The position numbers were made by a program, and so were the translations under genes. The notes beneath the pieces were generated by a model, which was not told the origin of the DNA, did not search any database, and was given only the letters and a program-made list of their open reading frames with translations. A stretch of 64,000 bases of DNA from Plutella xylostella (lineage: Eukaryota; Arthropoda; Insecta; Lepidoptera; Plutellidae): assembly GCF_932276165.1 (NCBI RefSeq), contig NC_063986.1, positions 10,490,501-10,554,500 on the forward strand. Reading direction: 5' to 3'. Below, piece after piece: positions 23,335 through 34,800 of the stretch (the stretch's first letter is position 1; every line of letters begins with the position of its first letter).

Positions 23335-23406
23335 TCTTCGGTAGTATAGTGGTCAGTATCCCCGCCTGTCACGCGGGAGACCGGGGTTCGATTCCCCGCC
23401 GGAGAG
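23335..23406 (+). tRNA. tRNA-Asp (anticodon GTC)
   Basis: The cloverleaf is complete. The acceptor stem TCTTCGG pairs with CCGGAGA (one T-G pair), the anticodon arm is CCCGC-CTGTCAC-GCGGG with anticodon GTC, and the T arm is CCGGGG-TTCGATT-CCCCG. Box A (TAGTATAGTGG) and box B (GGTTCGATTCC) are intact, and a run of six T from about 23409 can terminate pol III transcription. The base at 23406 is the discriminator G; CCA is not encoded, as usual in eukaryotes. The sequence is close to canonical metazoan tRNA-Asp, so I take it as a working gene rather than a SINE head. It sits in the sense direction inside the 8.6-kb intron between B1 and B2. Confidence 0.95.
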
Positions 23407-26246
23407 AACTTTTTTATATTTTTATTTATTTCCAAGAATAACCCATGCTAAATCGTTTTGCCGCAGAATCGATTTTTTTGCGACTGGCGATTTCTGGCAG
23501 TATCTTATTTTTTATCTACAATTTCAGAGTACCAAAGTAGTTATTTACCATACATTATTTATCTTCTTGCATGCAGTGCCGGTATTCTGTATAATCTATT
23601 ATAATGATGTGCAAAGCGAAGCGCCACCAAGGTGCGGTGTTAAAAACGTTTTAGCAAAATTTATCGCCTCTGTAGTAGAATAGAACCCAGTTTTATATTG
23701 CTTTTTGAAGTTATGTAGAACTTCACAATAAAATAAGGAAGAATATCAGTATGAAATACCTTGATCATAATTTAAATTATGTTACATAAATATATATAAT
23801 GTTAAAAAAGATATTTTTTACTATTATAATCGCATTTTCAAGGTTTCGGTCTTCTCCGTGGTCTTAAGAGATTATCACACGACAAAATGTGTCTTTGAAT
23901 CTTTAAATTGAGGCAACCAGCAAGGATCGAAATTCCACACGGCCCTAGATAAACACCATCACTATATGATATTCTTAAGACCCCTGGATATGGCTTAATT
24001 AATTCGCTTGAGCAACTGGACATCAAACAAAGGGGTGGTAGGAAACGTTTATATAGCACAATGTGGATAGCCCCGTCGCCTGTGAGTGCTTTGTCCAACG
24101 TAAGCCGACCCGAACTTTCAATTAACTGGGCAGCGGTAAACATGTGGTTTAAGTTTAAATAAGGCAGATGCGTCTTTAGTATGAAGTGGCAGAATTAAGA
24201 CCTTAAGTCTTAATAATTAATGGACCTTAAGGGCCATTTAACTGAGTTGTACTGGTAACTGTTTATAAATGAGTTTTGGTTAAATATTTTATTTTATTAA
24301 TGCTCCTAATACATGTGGGCTAACTTAGAACTGGCAAAAAGTGGGTGCAGCATTGCAAGACGTCCACTTCTGGCTTCTAAAAACGTATTTAGATTGCTTT
24401 TAGTATCTCATGTTCCCGCTGCATGGGTCATGGTGTCGTAGACAAACGTCATTATAATTATCGCGATTCACCGTAAAAACGGCGTTGTGATTGGTAAAAC
24501 CTATACAGTATTCTTTACAAAAACTAACCACGGATAACCCGTGGTATTTTGGGATCCAATTTTATACCCCGATAATACATGATATACAATTAAGGTATAT
24601 TTACTAGGGACAAATACCCCATGTATTACATGATGAGATGAACAATCTTGATCAAGTTTATGTCCTGAGCTTAACGAAGGTGAATGTCGATATAAGGACG
24701 CATACACACTAGAAATGTTTATATACTTATTGGTTTAAAAGATGTTATGAGCAACTCTTATATTATTATCTTATGCGCTTCTACTGATTAAAATGAAATT
24801 CTCAAGTTTGGTGACTAATTATTTTAAAATGTTTCGATATAGTTTTAGTTTCAATGGAATTTAAATGTATTTAACACTCTCTGAAATTATGGTCGGATAG
24901 TAATTCAGCATGATTTTGATTATTCAAATTCAAATTCAAATTCATACCATTTATTCACACTAATTCACAAACATACACAATACAATACAAAACATAAACA
25001 TTAAATTTGTACTGGACTAACTACCTACATACATGACATGAACACAGTTAATAAATAGGAACATTATCAAAATAGAAGTACACATAATTATTTTTCACAA
25101 TTGTGTGGGTAGTTGTATAATAAATTACTGAATTACTGTTACAGGCGGTTTACAGTAGTTGTGGTTAGTGTGAATGGGCCGGGCGACTCAGCGTTGTTGT
25201 CACGGAACAGAACTGCCCCATGACGCTGTTATTCTGTCGCTAGCCCGAACCGGAAAACTTATGTACATTTACATCGTGTATGTGTTATTACTATTCTCAC
25301 CCATATATTAAACATGTACTAATAAAGTTGTTGAAATAGTGTAGCAGTAAATCGAACAAAAGTGCTAAAGTGGGAACACAGAAAAGAACTTACATAACAA
25401 GCATTTGGGATATAAACTAAAGGTAGATTACACAGATAACTTTGGACATTATTACCTACCTTCATGTTTCAATCATTATACAATAAGGAATGAAATGACC
25501 AATACTTACATAGGCAATTTATGTGCACAGACCTTTATAAAGACATTGTTATTGAGAAGCTTAAAGGAAAATAAGGCCTACCTTCATTTATCTAATAATG
25601 ATGGTGAAGGAAAATGGGTATAGCAATTTCTTGCGCCAAAGTTTTATGTTACATCTTAATTAAATACGAGAAAATTGCTCCTATAATATATTATTACAAT
25701 GTGGATAGATTTTTTTGATTTTACTTTTCTTATCTAAAAACTATACTTAAATGCTTTGATGGTGTCTTATATTAATTGAAAATTATTAAGTAGTTATATT
25801 ATTATGTTTATTAGTTTTATGTGCGAAAGTTAATACGGTATTCCGGACCACTTTTGATTTGTTTCTCCTTTTGGGTTTTGATTTTCTCCTACTTGTGGGA
25901 AATCGTTCAAAATAACAAATCCCACCCAAGTATTTATGGGAAAAAAATTAGAATGGCCCCCTGTATATCTTTTGCAACACCCTGTACATATAAATGAACT
26001 TTATTAAGCTGAAAACACAAGCAAAACAGTTTAATATCCGATGCAGATTGAACCCAAACGGAGCCAACATATTACTGTCTGACATGTTGACATAGCTCGT
26101 GGATTCAACCTGTCTATTTCCACTTACCATATTTTGACAGTCGCTAAACTAACATTTTACGAATTCCGTCTGTTTTAGGCCCCCGAGCGTAGCTTATTAG
26201 CGAGGTATTGATCACACAAGTAAGCGAAGCGTATTAAAGTGATACT
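23407..26246. other. Intron stretch with repeat fragments
   Basis: No exon was found. A fragment of the SINE tail seen at 4290-4340 lies at about 24300-24358 (phrase AAAAAGTGGGTGCAGCATTGCA). At 24927-25010 ATTCAAATTCAAATTCAAAT followed by ACCATTTATTCACACTAATT looks like the 3' tail of a LINE in reverse orientation, perhaps extending to about 25240. At 25963-25990 there is a lone CAACACCCTGTA end of the palindromic family. The sequence at 26165-26230 reads CCGAGCGTAGC, then AGCGAGG and AAGCGAAGCG, resembling the hairpin motif described for 52.5 kb. Confidence 0.45.
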
Positions 26247-26412
26247 GATGTCGATTCTGAAGGCAGAAATTCTAATTTTAACGCTGTCAAACAAAAACAA
26301 TGCTAGTATAAAATGAGATTTCAGGGAATAGTCATAGAGTCAAATTTCAAACAAAGAATTTATGGTTTTGACAACATTAAAATTAGAATTTCAGCCTTCA
26401 GAATCGATATGA
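26247..26412. mobile_element. TIR element, TGATGTCGATTCTGAAGGC family, copy 1
   Basis: The left end TGATGTCGATTCTGAAGGC and inner TAATTTTAACGCTGTCA are mirrored by GCCTTCAGAATCGATA and TGACAACATTAAAATTA at the right. A second copy lies at 48814-48981. It is non-coding, about 165 bp. Confidence 0.8.
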
Positions 26413-26936
26413 CTGTCTAGATTTTAAAGTGACTGCTACAAAGTTATAACTACCTACCATCGGACTATTCCGACTATATAAAAATGTATGAACTAAAATA
26501 ATAATGTGTGTGTGTACTAAATAAATCATTTTCAAATTAAAATAAAAATAGGTAAAAATTACAAAAGAATAGAATAGAATTATAAAATTAAAACCTATAT
26601 AACCTATAAATAAGACAGCAATCTCGATAACCGACGCAAATGTGAAAACAAATATCCGCACACTCAGCAAACACATCAAAAAACATTTTACGCCCACTCA
26701 AAGTAAAAGGAAGAGAGGATGAGAGTCCAAGATAAACAGATCCCAATAAAGTCTGAGACTCAAAGAGGTAACATTCCGTAGAAGGGATTCAGACCTCCTT
26801 GGAGCTACCGATTTGTAACGCGAGGAACGCTTGCGTCACGGGTTTTCAACGTGACAAATTCTTGCGTTGCAGGCAACGATCTCATTTTTAACGGGACGGA
26901 TTCTTGAATCATGGGTTTAGGTAATTGCCTCCGCGT

Positions 26937-27351
26937 ATTAAATAAGCTCCGTACATAATGAAGCGTCCGTAGTCGAGCGGGCCTCAGTGATCGTAACTGA
27001 TCGCTGAGGTTAAGCAACAACTGACATGCCATTGGATGGGTGACCAATTTCATGTGGTGCTTTTCTGGACGTTTCCGTGCTTCGGACGGCACGTTAAGCC
27101 GTGGGTCCCGGTTGCTGCTTCGGCAGCAGTCGTTAAGCCTAGTCAGAGGCCTTCGGGCGGCTTGAAAACATCTGACAGTCGGGTTGCCCACTTACCCGAC
27201 AACTCTTTCAGCACAAGCTTGCTTGTGTTGGGGTCCACCAACCCGCACTTGGCCAGCGTGGTGGACTAGGCCTAAACCCTTCCTTCATTGGAAGGAGACC
27301 CGTGCCCCAGCAGTGGGGACGTAATGGGTCGTGATGATGATTAAATAAGCT
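26937..27351 (+). mobile_element. 5S-rRNA-derived SINE with target-site duplication
   Basis: The 5' part resembles 5S rRNA rather than a tRNA: GATCGCTGAGGTTAAGCA and TTGGATGGGTGACC match the internal control region and following conserved block of eukaryotic 5S genes. The 3' part reads through CCTTCCTTCATTGGAAGGAG to a GATGATGA end. A perfect 12-base duplication, ATTAAATAAGCT, flanks it at 26937-26948 and 27340-27351, so both ends are defined and the insertion arose by retrotransposition. The body is about 391 bp. Reverse-oriented fragments of the 3' part lie at 31731-31897 and 61740-61840. Frames across it are not genes. Confidence 0.85.
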
Positions 27352-29405
27352 AGGTACGCAAATTTTAATAATGAGATAATACATATTTATGGAAAACAAA
27401 AAAAAAAACGGTTACTGTTATGTATGCCTACTTACGATTTGTACTTATAATTCTGTAAGTAAATATAAATACATGCACCGAGTTTACAGATGTTTCAAAT
27501 TATTCTTTCAAAAACTGTCTGATGTGGTCGTCTTTAAAATGAAGAAACAAACATTTGCCATGATGTACGTAAACTCGGTAACAAAAGTAACTGGATAACT
27601 TTCCAAAGTCGAGCTTTCCAAAGGAATCCGTCAAAAAGAAACGTAGCGGAATCAGCCCCCTGAAAACGCCATTTGAGAAGGATTATCCGGCCAGCGGGTA
27701 AAGGCCAAGAGAAAACACAACACGGGTAACGCGACACTGTAAAAATAAAGCTTGTGGCGAAAAATGAAAGAAAATCCGTGATAAGAACGAAGGTCGTTAT
27801 TGTTATAACGTTAAGATTTTTCGTTATTTAAGACATTTAGACAAGTGATTGTTTATAACAGAAATAACTTTACTGTGTCTAGATTTTATAATTTATCGTT
27901 CGATATTTAAAAAATACGTACTTAAGTATATTGTTTGTCATGCATAGTCATTATCACTAAATCATGAGTATTATAGTTTTCGACATTACAGTAAATCGTT
28001 TTCAGGATAAACACGGAAGGCACGCGGCAAATCCTTCATAATAATAATATAACAGTAACCTCGTGTATATAAATTGTTTAGGTTGTTGGATATTGGATAT
28101 TTCCTTCGATCAATAACACTTTAACGATTTAATATTATATTATATGTGAGAGTATGCCTGCTGAACATCATTATATTGTGAGGTTATCATGTTACGGTTC
28201 AAGTCTACTGTAATATTATTATGGGCATATTTCATTATGTCCAGGGAATCGGGATTACTTACGAGCTTACTGCTTACCGTCGTAAGCACAACATTAATAA
28301 ACTATAAATATATATTTTTAAACAACAATAATTAAGAGTATAAACAAGTTAGGTAATAAAAGTATGTAGGTACGTATTTGTTATTATTTTTTCTTCTTAG
28401 TGTGTATAGAATACTCGTACTAAAATGGCGATAGCGCTCGCAACCTATCACGTAATTATAAATTGTACAGCGAATATTGCGTGGCTCTCTTGCGACTCAC
28501 CTCCGACTACCCCTTCGGGGATTACAGTCGTTAGCATGTGTATAGTGTACAATATATGTATGTAACGTTACATACAAACACGCATCAACGTTAGCGACAA
28601 TGAGCTAGATTGTAAACAAAACTGGGACCACACCGCTTTGCCGCTCAAAGTGCTTCACGAGAATTGATGCTTGCTTCTAAGATGGCGGCGCGTCCCAGAA
28701 AACACTGAGACTGACTGATGTGGGACATTCACCGTAACACTCATCCTTATGGATGGAATGCGCTCCACTTTAGCTGCAGTAAATTGCAACTTCGCCGCCC
28801 TATTCCTGTAGTCTAGAGCGTTGACGACGCGACGCGAATTTACCGTCGGATATCGTTGCGTTTGTTTTTTTCGTGATGCAAAAAATAACGTATCCGTCGG
28901 TTAATATTTATTTAAACAAAAACTTAATATCAATTAAAATAGGTTGATATTGAGTTCTCAATGCAGCGTTAACTTAAATATTTCCTGGAATATGCGAAAC
29001 GGGACTCAGGGTCATTTCGATGTGCTAGTGTGAAAAACCAGCAGCTTTCGTTATTTGTGTAGCTAGAATAACCCTCCAGTATAATTATTGAATTTAAACA
29101 TTTACGATTCAATCGAGAGCAAGTCATTTTATATTTTTGCCGTTTTGTTCTAGCGCTTCGACGTTATTCTTGTATTGATTTGTGCTTGTCGAGCTTTGGA
29201 GAACTTGAATACGACTGTTATTGCTTACTACTTATATTTGGGACACCATTGAATGAAACCCTCTCACTTGGTTCACGGTATATAAGTTTTTTTTAGTAGT
29301 ACGTTAGAACAGAACTTATTGCTTACTGCCGCTTAATAAACAATTTATCAGTTTTTATTCATTTTAAAACAAAGAATACCTACCTATCCTATGTATCAGT
29401 CTGCC
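27352..29405. other. Non-coding stretch in the B1-B2 intron
   Basis: No exon or RNA gene was recognised. Two GC-richer patches at about 27600-27740 and 28640-28860 lack splice-bounded frames with any family signature. The rest is AT-rich. Confidence 0.45.
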
Positions 29406-29551
29406 TAAGGGCTGATTTTTCAATAGTCAGATAAAAGTTATCTAAGCAATAATTCTAATGCTGTCGCGACTGAATGTTTGTATTAGACAGTGACAGCTAC
29501 AATTTTATTCTTCAGATAACACTTATCTGACCATTGAAAAATCAGTCCTAA
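29406..29551. mobile_element. TIR element, TAAGGGCTGATTTTTCAA family, copy 1
   Basis: The left end TAAGGGCTGATTTTTCAATA and the right end TTGAAAAATCAGTCCTAA are inverted repeats, with GATAAAAGTTATCT and AGATAACACTTATCTGA inside. A second copy lies at 45765-45868. Confidence 0.75.
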
Positions 29552-30035
29552 CAATACAAAACCAAATAAATAAAATTAAACAGTCAATTGTTTTGCATGA
29601 AAAAGACGTCGAACAATTTGTGCGTATTATGTAATGGCACGTTTCGGGTGGCTGGGCGCGGCCTGTAATTTCCACATAAATACGCCATATTTATTTGGCC
29701 GTCGGCGTCCAGTTAGCAATAATTGGAAAACTTGCGGTCTTTCCCTGCTGCGCTATTTGCGGACTAAAAATGAGTAAAACCTGTACATTTTTGCAGCGGT
29801 TTTTTATTTTTTTTCGTAGTGAATTACGCTTACTACAATTTTGTGGAAATTTTATGGGAAAACCGTTATTTGGGGTTCCGTCCATCAAAAGATAAAAACA
29901 GAAACCTTATAGGATCTCTTTGATGTTTGTGTGTCGTGTATCGGTTCTAGGGGAGTCATTCTACCTATGTTATCCACTATTAAACATAGATAACATCTAC
30001 CGATTGCATGACAGCTCTCATTCGCTCGTATTTAG
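29552..30035. other. Non-coding stretch in the B1-B2 intron
   Basis: Overlapping frames exist on both strands at 29690-29895 but neither shows a domain or a plausible splice context. An inverted pair ATGTTATC and GATAACAT at about 29967-29995 forms a small hairpin. Confidence 0.4.
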
Positions 30036-30162
30036 GCTGTGTTTTAACAGCACGCGGATTTGATGACCCCCATTATATTCCATGTGTTACAATGAATATT
30101 TGTATGAACGCGTGCGGGGCATTCCGGCGTGCGTGATCAAATCCGCATGGTGTTAAAACAGC
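30036..30162. mobile_element. TIR element (MITE) just upstream of exon B2
   Basis: The left end GCTGTGTTTTAACAGCACGC then GGATTTGATGA is mirrored by GATCAAATCCGCATGGTG then TTAAAACAGC. The element is 127 bp, non-coding, and ends 53 bases before exon B2. Confidence 0.75.
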
Positions 30163-30215
30163 TTCCTCCTCTGTGACACTATGACTCACGATTCTAACCT
30201 CCAAACCCTCAACAG

Positions 30216-30351
30216 CTGGCCAGGTCCAACCAGAGCCAGGTGGTGCTGACACGCGTGAGCTTCGGCCTCTCCGGCAACTTCAGCTGCGAGGTGACCGCCG
30301 ACGCGCCGTCCTTCGCCACCTCCATCGTGTCCAATACCATGGAGGTTGTTG
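30216..30351 (+). CDS. Beat-like exon B2: second half of the second immunoglobulin domain 1
   Basis: The acceptor ACCCTCAACAG and donor GTGAGT bound 136 bases, entered in phase 0 and left in phase 1, identical in size and phase to A2. The product starts LARSNQSQVVLTRV and carries SGNFSCEV with the second Ig cysteine, then ends TMEVV. With B1 it forms a full Ig1 of the Beat family. It can splice in frame to the Ig2 exon at 31278, about 0.9 kb downstream, which makes the B pair plus Ig2 the clearest single gene in the window. A minus-strand frame overlapping the exon is its shadow. Confidence 0.9.
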
Positions 30352-31092
30352 GTGAGTTTGTTAAATACTTCTTTTTGTTTTATGTTTCTTTTTTGTGAGT
30401 GGCAAGGATCGTCCAAGTCATTTATCTTAAAAAAATAATTATGATCGTCAATTGTTAACAAACTACTATCCCTTCGAAAAAGGGGCTCTTGTTGTCTTTG
30501 GAGAAGAACGGAGGCAAGAAACGTTGTTATCAGGACTAAGCTATGGCAGCCCATAAAACAATGCAGGCTCGGGTGTGAACAGCCTATATTTTTTTTATTT
30601 TAGTCAGTGTTCAATTAATAAAGGTATTTAAGTAAAAATCAATTAATTATAATGTCAATTGAATCGAATATATAATATAATAAAATTAAACTATATTTGA
30701 TTGAATAGAGACATACAATGCCTCCATCAGCAGTGTGAGTGAGTGAGATACTCCAAAATAAACGGAAACGGAAACAAGCCTGATTACGGGCCGAGCACGA
30801 TCGCAACGGTACAGTATCACGCTTTGCATTTTCTTCAAATGCAGCGTTGTCATTGGCAAGTTTAGAGATGGGAAACTATGAATATCAAGTGTTTTCACTA
30901 CTCCTTCCTTTAACGAGTAAGATTTTAAGAATCAGAAAAGTCACCTTTGTATTCCTAGAACTTATAAACTTCAGAAAAAAAGAAACTGTAAGTAGGACAC
31001 TGTATTTTATTTTTATTAATCAGGCCTCTTCCAAGGAGCGCCACAATGCCGATGGTATTAAGAACAGCTAATCTAGGGTTTTTCATACCTAT
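30352..31092. other. Intron between B2 and first Ig2 exon
   Basis: No exon or clear repeat was recognised. The sequence is AT-rich with several frames of ordinary random length. Confidence 0.5.
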
Positions 31093-31190
31093 GGTCACTC
31101 TCTAAATCGACGAACAAATCAAGGAGAATTGTAACGTAATCGACACGTTTAATACAACAAGACACAGTCGTGGTTGATTAGAGAGTGACC
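31093..31190. mobile_element. Short TIR element upstream of Ig2 exon
   Basis: GGTCACTCTCTAAATCGACG at the left faces GATTAGAGAGTGACC at the right over 98 bp. It lies 87 bases upstream of the exon at 31278. Confidence 0.6.
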
Positions 31191-31277
31191 CCGCAGGATC
31201 TGTCTGCCAGTTTACCTTCACCGACCACAGTATTCTCCCACAACAACAGTATACCCCAACCTCTCATCTCTCCGCAG

Positions 31278-31411
31278 TGCTACCACCATCGCCGCCCACC
31301 ATCCAGACGAGCCAGCACTTCCACGCGCCAGGGGACGTGCTCCGCGCCAACTGCTCCTGCGGGCCCAGTCGCCCCCCCGCTGAGCTCGCCTTCTACATTA
31401 ATGACTCTCCG
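31278..31411 (+). CDS. Beat-like Ig2 exon, first half
   Basis: The acceptor CATCTCTCCGCAG and donor GTAAGC bound 134 bases, entered in phase 1 and left in phase 0. After completing the split codon the product reads LPPSPPTIQTSQHF, then GDVLRANCSCG with the first cysteine of Ig2, and ends AELAFYINDSP. The proline-rich start followed by a second Ig domain whose core reads FYIN rather than a tryptophan block is the usual layout of Beat proteins. Its phase lets it accept either A2 or B2. It pairs with 36287-36488 to complete Ig2. Confidence 0.85.
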
Positions 31412-31425
31412 GTAAGCACCCGCTT

Positions 31426-31620
31426 TTTGAAAGAAAGAAAATAAATTTATTTCACACACAGAAACAACACAACAATAAAATAAAACAAATAATATAAAAG
31501 CTTAAAGTAAAGAAAAATGACCAAGGGTGTTGCTTCCCGGTGCTTAAACGGGTTCTAGCTCAGCTTGGTGCTATGGTAAGCCATAGCGCTGGGTTTCAGT
31601 TAGAAGTTTTAGAAGTCAAA
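31426..31620. repeat. Dispersed repeat tail after Ig2 exon donor
   Basis: Beginning 15 bases after the donor, GAAAGAAAGAAAATAAATTT and ATTTCACACACAGAAACAAC start a repeat related to those at 13197 and 60830. It continues to GTGTTGCTTCCCGGTGC, which matches GTGTTGCCAAGCACCG near 61065. Confidence 0.5.
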
Positions 31621-31730
31621 GTCAAAATCCTGACCTGCAGCTCTCGATAACTCCGTCGTAAACTGCAGGGTCTATATCGTCAGACACTAGGGATCCATGA
31701 AGCAGTAAGTGTTGGTCTTTATCTACTTCA

Positions 31731-31897
31731 CATCATCACAACCAATCACTGCTGAGGCACGGGTCTCCTTCCAATGAAGGAAGGGATTTAGTCCACCGCG
31801 CTGGCCTAGTGCGGGTTGATGGACCCCAGGCAAGCTTGTGCTGAGAGAGTTGTCGGGTAAGTGGGCAACCCGACTGTCAGATGTTTTCAAGATGCCA
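31731..31897 (-). mobile_element. Fragment of the 5S-derived SINE 3' part
   Basis: In reverse orientation this matches the tail of the element at 26949-27339: ATCATCACAACCAATCAC, CTCCTTCCAATGAAGGAAGG and GGGCAACCCGACTGTCAGAT are shared. The 5S-like head is missing. Confidence 0.7.
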
Positions 31898-34800
31898 GTA
31901 GGCTTCTGAAAATTTGTTTTACGAATGCTGCCAAAACAAATAAATAACTTGAGCTATTGAGGCTGGCACGACGACCTAGCAATCAGTGATGCCTAAGTAA
32001 TTTGCTGAATAATACCGAATTGTCATTTAACAATAAAACGTTGAAATTAGACTAACAGACAGTCTGAAGAAAATTGGACAAACTAAACTAAGGAAAATTT
32101 AATTTAATAATAAAATCTCTTCATGTTCAAAGCCTCCGGAATCAGATGTCAATGTCAGGCCTCTGAATAAATTAATTGTAGAATAAATCCACCTTTTAAT
32201 TTTATTGTACTAAGTACTTATTGGTTTAGGTTAGGTTATAGGGTGAACATTTCATATTAGGTACACTATAGGGTGTAAGTACTAGATTTAATGATATTAA
32301 TCAACTTACGATGAAAACAAAATGAATATTGTATAATATGTTTAGTTATATTATACACTCACGGGAACTGAAACGACCCCAATTTTTTCCAAAATTTAAT
32401 TTTGGAATTTGAACAAAATATTACCGTTTTATGAAGGTAATATCCTGATGCTCTATTAAAATTAATTGCAGGAGGCGTCATTAAGCTAGCCTTTTCAGTT
32501 CAGAATTACTTCGGTATTTTCTCAGTGGAACCTTTTCATAGCCCGTGAGTGTATAATGGGATCTAATAGAATTAATATATTGAATGAGGAAGGCGCAGGA
32601 AACAGTACTGTTAAGCTCCTTCTAAATCCACAGGTCTCTTCAAATACAAGGACTGCCTAGTTTAGCTACGTTTTATGATATTACTATTATGAACTTTTAA
32701 TTAAACTTTACGTGCTTTTGAAGTTGGAATAACTGAAAGGGGTTTCTAGAAAGAGACTCGGAATTCCTTGAGTACTGTAGTTTAAATTATTACTTAAGAT
32801 GCATAGAAAATGGAAAATAAACTAAGTATTTAAATATGATAAAGAAGTCTATTTCATAGAAGTTATACATAGACTCGTATAGACTGAAACTTCGTTACTG
32901 GAGTAAAAATATTTTGAGTTTTCACACCAAAGAAGAAATTTTATGAAGGGTCATAAACAAAATAATATGAAGAAAATAAAGTCTAAACTGTAGTTAAAGA
33001 AATTATGAAAACTTATACCAAAACCACCAGTTATATTAATTTATACCGCGCAGCTATTCAAAACGATTTAGCTATTTATTTTGTATACACCTACGAAAAT
33101 GCACTTCGTCTTAAGTTTTTAACATAAAAGCAAGTTTATTTTGCAGTGAGGCTGCGGCGCTGAGTCTTAACGCTTTTAAAGCCTCTATTTCGTATTCCAA
33201 GGATTTTCGAACGAAATGCATTAAAGTCTACACACCATTGTTCAAGCGTTGCCGTTGTGTTCAGAAATTGCAAGCAAAATATTAGCAGTGTACAATAAGT
33301 TTATATTGTTGAAAATAAATCCTAGACTAAGAAAATGAACTGGAATTAAGATTTTCGCTATTATTTTGCTGCATATAGCCGCGTATTTACTGCTTCTATG
33401 TATATAGTCTATCTTTTTCAGATAAGTTTTTTTTAATTTACTTTCTCCCAATGTAGGTATAAAATAACTTTATATTTTAGACTTAACAAATTGAAGTAAG
33501 GGATTTTAATTAAAATTATTCTCTATCTCGTCCAATGCTCTCTGCTTTCTGCTAAAGAGTTTAATTTAATATTTAGTGGTCAGTTCATACTGTGTAGCTG
33601 CTAGCCGCTGGCAGGTTGGTATACTCCTTGTTTAACCTTTTGTATTTTACCAAAAAATATTACTTGCTGTATTTTAAATAATCAACCACTCTTTAGTCTC
33701 TACAGATTCCATATACCTATTCCTAATTATACTTTTACTTCCCTAACAATCGATTACCACATTAACTGAAAAACTCACCCGATCTTATAATAGACTATCC
33801 TTTTCGCAGCTACGACACACAAACACAGAAATTCACGCTTCTATATTCTGCTATTCTCATACTAAAATATTGACACAAAAACTGAATTCCTCCAGTCCCC
33901 GTACCTACACCTAACTTCATTAAATATTAACCAAGTTTGCAATCGCATTGAATGGAATTTCCGAGCGAATCAAAGGCGCCGCAAGAGCTTAGTGTAAGTT
34001 TTCTCGACGACGCTCGGTCGACGCAAAGTTAACACAGAATATGAATTTCGCTGCGTGTCGACGTCGACACCTATAGCGACGCAGGGGGGTTACTCTATCC
34101 TCCTGACACCTGGCGTGCTATGAGTAGGACATTGAAAAAAAATATAATATGTAGGTATATAGTTTAAAAATACCTATATTAAAAGTTTTATGGAGTATCC
34201 CTGTTATTCCTTTAAAGTTTTATAAAGTACCTATCCCTTAAACAATTTGTTCTTTGACAAAGTGACAAAACAGTTCAGTAGTTAAAATTTTAATTTTTTT
34301 TAAATTTAATAACAGTGCATACATTTATACCTCTCGGGGTCAGGAGGCTATACTGATGCAAAACGAACGACCGAGAGCTATCGTGCAATCGGCAAATTCA
34401 ATTCAACGACATAGAGTCGTGGCTCGCGCAGCATCCGAAACTTAGTTTTTCGGCATATAGACTGACCTTTTAGCACTGCTTTTGTTTCCTCAGAATAATA
34501 ACGGCTTTGCAGTCTACGCTATACAAAAGGATTTTCTAGGACACACTTTCTTATGAACAAATTCAATTATTGATAGTAAAGATCGCTGTTTTTTCTAAAG
34601 GTTGAAAGTATATCAGTACTTCCTATAGGCTAACATACCTACTGAATTTTCACATGCATACATAGTTACTATTCTCACGTCTTTCCCTAAGTGCCATGTC
34701 TCGCAAGCGTCAACCGCTTATCGCTGTACATTAATACTCATAACTCCCGTGATCGGTCGCGAGCCGTACCTGCCACCGAATAATTTTTAACGTAGATAGC

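Noticed and set aside
26805..27191. 128-codon minus-strand frame
   Set aside because: Most of it lies in the 5S-derived SINE and its composition follows the rRNA-like head.
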